NCBI GenBank assembly: GCA_964628385.1
Contig: CAZVOD010000074.1
Span: 1-24,929, forward strand
Source: JANQPA01 sp964628385
GTDB taxonomy: Bacteria > Bacteroidota > Bacteroidia > Chitinophagales > Saprospiraceae
DNA: 24,929 nucleotides
Direction of reading: 5' to 3'
The position numbers and the translations under genes were made by a program. Shown piece by piece: positions 21,701-24,929 of this stretch (the first letter of the stretch is position 1; every line of letters begins with the position of its first letter). The notes under the pieces were generated by a model. That model searched no databases. It saw nothing but the letters and a program-made list of their open reading frames with translations, and was not told the DNA's origin.

Positions 21701-21796
21701 ATGCTTGTCTTGGGAATTATTCTAGGTGCATTTATCCTAGGTAGAGGAATTATGTTGACCACAACCTTATTAACTGATAAGGGTAGTAAACGCTAA
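21701..21796 (+). CDS. Tiny hydrophobic ORF (31 aa), hypothetical
   Basis: ATG at 21701, TAA at 21794-21796. The product begins MLVLGIILGAFILGRGIML, a single hydrophobic segment with small-residue spacing (G5, G9, G14), and ends in a basic tail (DKGSKR). The start is preceded by an A-rich stretch (AATTAAAAAAATTAAAC) typical of translation starts in this phylum. It stands alone between two terminators (21414-21455 and 21997-22029). The 245 nt before it and the 200 nt after it show nothing else I can identify. No family recognised; it could be a chance frame. Confidence 0.4.
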   Translation: MLVLGIILGAFILGRGIMLTTTLLTDKGSKR

Positions 21797-21996
21797 CCTT
21801 AATTAAAAATTGGTACTTTAAGTATTTTAGGAAGCGGGAAGATTTTCCCCCCGATCTGAAACAACCGCAACTATCTCGTGGTAGAGGTTAGCACTTGAGT
21901 TGTACTGCAATTATCTACATACCAGATCTGTCACATATCAATCCAATAAAAAGCGGTATGACAATATGGTACTAACCCTACTTGAGATTTTGGGAG

Positions 21997-22029
21997 AAAA
22001 AAGCCTTCTACAGTGTAGAAGGCTTTTTT
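21997..22029. terminator. Bidirectional intrinsic terminator upstream of the lepA stop
   Basis: AAAAAAGCCTTCTA (21997-22010) pairs with TAGAAGGCTTTTTT (22016-22029), with further C-G and A-T pairing possible in the 5-nt loop. T6 follows on the plus strand and T6 on the minus strand (complement of the A run), so it can end both lepA (stop at 22068, minus) and plus-strand transcripts. Confidence 0.85.
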
Positions 22030-22067
22030 ATGAAATTATACGCAATCGCAATGGAGTAAGATTGGTG

Positions 22068-23858
22068 TTATTCTAGTTTAAGAACTTGCAAAAACGTTTT
22101 TTGCGGTACTTCTACATCGCCAATCTGCCTCATTTTCTTTTTACCCTTTTTCTGCTTTTCTAGTAATTTTCTCTTTCTAGTGATATCACCACCGTAGCAC
22201 TTTGCAGTAACATCCTTACGCAACGCTGAAATAGTCTCTCTGGCAATAATCTTAGCTCCAACAGCTGCCTGAATAGCAATCATAAACTGCTGTCTGGGTA
22301 AGAGCTCCTTAAGACGCTTACAGATCCTTCTTCCAAAAGACTCTGCTTTTTCGCGGTGTACCAATGCAGAAAGTGCATCGACAGGTTCACTATTTAATTT
22401 AATATCCAACCGAACTAAATCGGAAGCCTGATATTTAGTAGGTGCATAATCAAAAGAAGCATATCCTCTGGAGATGGATTTGAGTGTATCATAGAAATCA
22501 AATACGATTTCTGCCAGGGGCATTTCAAAGCTTAGCTCCACTCTGTCTTCGGTAAGGTAATCCTGACGGAGTAATATCCCTCTTTTATCCATACAAAGCT
22601 TCATAATGGCACCGATGTATTCCGGCTTGGTAATGATCTGTGCATTGATGAAAGGCTCCTCCACTCTATCCAGCAATGTAGGTTCCGGCAAGTCTGACGG
22701 AGTACGAACTAACAGTTCTTCCCCTTTTTTAGTGTACGCATAGTAGGATACGTTAGGCACTGTGGTGATAACATCCATGTCAAACTCCCGGGAAAGACGC
22801 TCCTGAATAATTTCCAGGTGTAGCATTCCCAAAAAGCCACAACGAAAACCAAACCCCAGTGCTACGGAAGTTTCCGGCTCAAATACTAGAGAAGCATCAT
22901 TTAGCTGTAGCTTTTCCAAACTTTCTCTGAGATCCTCAAAATCATCGTTATCTACTGGGAAAATCCCTGCAAAAACCATTGGCTTTACATCTTCAAAACC
23001 CTGAATGGACTTTTTACTTGGATTTTCCGTGGAAGTTATCGTATCACCTACTTTTATTTCTTTTGAGTTTTTAATACCAGTGATAATATAGCCTACATTA
23101 CCCGCTGACAACTCTTTTTTCTCGACTTGCTGCATCCTCAACACACCAATTTCATCGGCATGATAATTTCCGCCTGTAGCCATAAATTTAATTCCCTCTC
23201 CTTTTGCGATACGCCCATTCATAATTCTGAAATAAGCGATAACCCCACGGAATGGATTAAATACGGAGTCAAAAATCAAGGCTTGCAGTGGTGCTTCTGC
23301 GCTTCCTTCCGGTGCAGGAATTCGCTCTACTATCGCGGATAGGATTTCGGGAACTCCAAGGCCAGTTTTTCCACTAGCCAGGATGATATCTTCCAGCTCA
23401 CAGCCAATCAAATCAATTACCTGCTCAGACACTTCATCAACCATTGCACTTTCCATATCTACTTTATTCAAAATAGGTATGATTTCCAGGTCGTGTTCTA
23501 TGGCCAAATAAAGATTAGATATAGTTTGCGCCTGGATTCCTTGTGAAGCGTCTACCAGTAAGAGTGCTCCCTCGCAGGCAGCAATAGAACGAGAAACTTC
23601 ATAAGAAAAATCTACGTGACCAGGAGTATCGATCAGATTGAGGGTATAAGTCTTTCCATCCGTATGATCGTAATCCATCTGTATGGCATGGCTCTTGATA
23701 GTAATGCCTCTTTCTCTTTCCAGATCCATGTCATCAAGAGCTTGATTCTGCATATCTCTGTCTGAAATTGTTTTAGTAAATTCTAACAAACGATCAGACA
23801 GTGTACTTTTGCCATGGTCAATGTGTGCGATTACACAAAAATTTCTATATTGGTTCAT
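22068..23858 (-). CDS. lepA: Elongation factor 4 (LepA), ribosome-associated GTPase
   Basis: 596 aa, the usual length. GTPase motifs are intact: AHIDHGKST (11-19), DTPGH (77-81) and NKVD (131-134). Later conserved segments include GFRCGFLGMLHLEIIQERL and the LepA-specific C-terminal RRKLLEKQKKGKKKMRQIGDVEVPQ-like region near residues 560-590 (RKLLEKQKKGKKKM seen). It back-translocates or remodels stalled ribosomes and affects initiation; cytosolic and membrane-associated. Transcribed alone on the minus strand, with 200 nt of non-coding sequence upstream and a terminator 39 nt after the stop. Confidence 0.97.
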   Translation of the reverse strand: MNQYRNFCVIAHIDHGKSTLSDRLLEFTKTISDRDMQNQALDDMDLERERGITIKSHAIQMDYDHTDGKTYTLNLIDTPGHVDFSYEVSRSIAACEGALLLVDASQGIQAQTISNLYLAIEHDLEIIPILNKVDMESAMVDEVSEQVIDLIGCELEDIILASGKTGLGVPEILSAIVERIPAPEGSAEAPLQALIFDSVFNPFRGVIAYFRIMNGRIAKGEGIKFMATGGNYHADEIGVLRMQQVEKKELSAGNVGYIITGIKNSKEIKVGDTITSTENPSKKSIQGFEDVKPMVFAGIFPVDNDDFEDLRESLEKLQLNDASLVFEPETSVALGFGFRCGFLGMLHLEIIQERLSREFDMDVITTVPNVSYYAYTKKGEELLVRTPSDLPEPTLLDRVEEPFINAQIITKPEYIGAIMKLCMDKRGILLRQDYLTEDRVELSFEMPLAEIVFDFYDTLKSISRGYASFDYAPTKYQASDLVRLDIKLNSEPVDALSALVHREKAESFGRRICKRLKELLPRQQFMIAIQAAVGAKIIARETISALRKDVTAKCYGGDITRKRKLLEKQKKGKKKMRQIGDVEVPQKTFLQVLKLE

Positions 23859-24061
23859 GTATAAACGTATTACTTCTTATTGGAGAAAGGCTTTGCAAAA
23901 GTTTTTCACTACTCTTACTCCAGCCTCATCGTTTCTTTTTCCAAAGCCCTAATTTAGCTTATTTTTACAAGCTTTGCTTGTTATATTTTTTTAATGACAA
24001 TAATTTTAATATTGGCTTACTATTATTGAACAAGGCTTTACAGGAACGTTGCCAATTTTAT

Positions 24062-24201
24062 TTATTCCAGGATTATTATTTCCCCGGTTTTACCATCAAT
24101 TTCTATCCGATCGCCCGTTTTGAATTTTAAATGGGCCGGTACCTGAGTAATGGAAGGAATTTTTGATTCTCTCAGAATTATAACGGTAGGCCTGTTTGCG
24201 C
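24062..24201 (-). pseudogene. 3' remnant of a PEP-utilising enzyme mobile domain
   Basis: On the minus strand a frame ending TAA at 24062-24064 encodes a tail reading ILRESKIPSITQVPAHLKF then KTGDRIEIDGKTGEIIIL. This looks like the end of the PEP-utilising swivelling domain (R-E-x-x-I-P, then a G-D-x-I-x-x-D-G-x-x-G strand pair). There is no start codon with it, and an in-frame stop lies only a few codons upstream. It overlaps, in another frame, the 3' end of the broken alpha/beta hydrolase gene, so a deletion may have fused two decaying genes. The identification rests on about 40 residues. Confidence 0.45.
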
Positions 24202-24775
24202 AATGGTTTTACTACCCTTTCTTTTGACCCCCAAGAATAAATAGTCCTGGGATTTTGCGTAAGCTGACAGGCCGTTGTACCAGCGGGGAGTGATGAGATC
24301 AAAAAATACCTGAAATGCTTCACATTGTTTGTAGTCTTCAAAAAACTGATTTTTTAAAGCTCCAGAGATTTTCTCCGGATAGAGAAAAAGCTTTCGTTCC
24401 CAGCGTTTTTGCATCCATTTTTAGTAAATCATCCAGTGCACCAGTTGGTGCATGCAGTATAACCTGCCCGAGCTTCCATTACGACAAAGCGGGACCTATC
24501 CGCCACCTTTCACTGGCCCATTCCAGCAGTACGGAACCACCGATGCCACGCCCATACAACACCCAATCTTCATCTGGTTGTTTTAGTGTAAAAGCGCAGA
24601 GGGGCTCCAGAAATTGCTGCCAGCTGGTTTTATCTTTCAGTGACCGGCCCTCAAACCCCGGTAGTTGTGGAATATAAGGTGTGAAGCCCGGATGATTATC
24701 TTCTTGGTAATGTTCAAGAAATAAATCGAAGCGGATACTAGCTCCCCCATTACCATGAATGAGGATTAAATTCAT
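24170..24775 (-). pseudogene. Broken alpha/beta hydrolase gene
   Basis: The intact 5' part (24775 to 24479, 98 codons) reads MNLILIHGNGG through PQLPGFEGRSL and VLYGRGIGGSVLLEWAS: oxyanion-hole HGNGG and a nucleophile-elbow segment G-R-G-I-G-G where the usual Ser is replaced by Gly. A TAA follows, but the same frame continues GQVILHAPTGALDDLLKM. A frameshift near 24415 then moves homology to the frame of WERKLFLYPEKISGALKNQF and FFDLITPRWYNGLSAY. Another near 24232 leads to SWGSKERVVKPLRKQAYRY. One stop and two frameshifts make this a pseudogene. Its ATG directly follows the TGA of the ORF to the right. Sequencing errors could mimic frameshifts but hardly all three lesions. Confidence 0.7.
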
Positions 24776-24929
24776 TCAAAACAATTTTATGTTTTCTTCA
24801 AAAATGAAAGCCCCTAAATCAGAAGAATATCCTTTAGACCATAGCCGCATAGATTCATTAGACTTTATATTTCGTAGCTTCTTTGAATTTTTTAAAAAAT
24901 TGTCGATATAGAAAGTAGGACAAAAAACA
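24776..24929 (-). CDS. 3' end of an unrecognised ORF running off the window
   Basis: A minus-strand frame is open from the window edge to the TGA at 24776-24778 (about 50 codons), with a piece reading MRLWSKGYSSDLGAFIFEEN and ending IKLF. The stop abuts the ATG of the alpha/beta hydrolase remnant, as in an operon. No family recognised, and with the neighbouring genes broken this may also be decayed. Confidence 0.35.
   Translation of the reverse strand, partial: VFCPTFYIDNFLKNSKKLRNIKSNESMRLWSKGYSSDLGAFIFEENIKLF

Noticed and set aside
23967..23981. ACAAGC/GCTTGT hairpin followed by T-rich sequence upstream of lepA
   Set aside because: Six-bp stem with a 3-nt loop and several T-rich runs nearby; too weak to call a terminator, and no plus-strand gene ends there.

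Overview
The window looks like a chromosomal segment of a free-living Bacteroidota bacterium, possibly of the Saprospira/Lewinella side (the order-level guess is weak). Reasons: LytS/LytTR two-component genes with TPR repeats, a sodium:solute symporter with the Bacteroidota-type hydrophilic insert, a fasciclin-domain protein beside an ECF sigma/anti-sigma pair, Cys-type KdsA (hence an LPS-bearing outer membrane), start regions without clear Shine-Dalgarno sequences, and several matches to the Bacteroidota -7 box TAnnTTTG. No tRNA, rRNA, CRISPR array or insertion sequence was seen.

Layout. 1-2100: a 46-aa membrane peptide gene and a sodium:solute symporter (+). 2115-5483: four closely spaced minus-strand genes, in transcription order a HpnW-type FAD oxidoreductase, a phosphonatase-like HAD hydrolase, a GNAT acetyltransferase and an SH3-domain lipoprotein; the first two are a known aminophosphonate-degradation pairing. 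5759-9043: an AraC regulator 3 nt ahead of penicillin-binding protein 1C. 9044-9943: a gene-free stretch with three copies of a hairpin-plus-box element that reads best as a family of short minus-strand RNAs. 9944-13254: a cytosolic TPR histidine kinase, an unannotated 49-aa peptide gene with a double-glycine leader, and a LytTR response regulator, all on the minus strand. 13357-14627: a voltage-gated-type K+ channel with a zinc ribbon, convergent with a DoxX protein. 14693-17542 (minus): kdsA, a small secreted protein and a COG2509 FAD dehydrogenase as one operon, divergent from a membrane metallophosphoesterase (+). 19009-21357: a small membrane peptide, a secreted fasciclin protein (-), ECF sigma and anti-sigma (+). 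21701: another tiny membrane ORF. 22068-23858: lepA (-). 24062-24929: decaying minus-strand genes (an alpha/beta hydrolase pseudogene, the tail of a PEP-utilising mobile domain, and the 3' end of an unrecognised ORF).

The most interesting part is 9.1-13.3 kb. A GG-leader peptide gene, with its own candidate promoter, upstream inverted repeat and terminator, sits between a LytTR regulator and a histidine kinase whose input domain is a soluble TPR array. This has the layout of a peptide-signalling (quorum-sensing-like) cassette. Downstream of the kinase lie three tandem candidate small RNAs whose conserved box is, over 13 nt, the exact antisense of the peptide gene's start-codon region. The peptide reading frame and the repeats are visible in the sequence; the signalling and antisense roles are inference.
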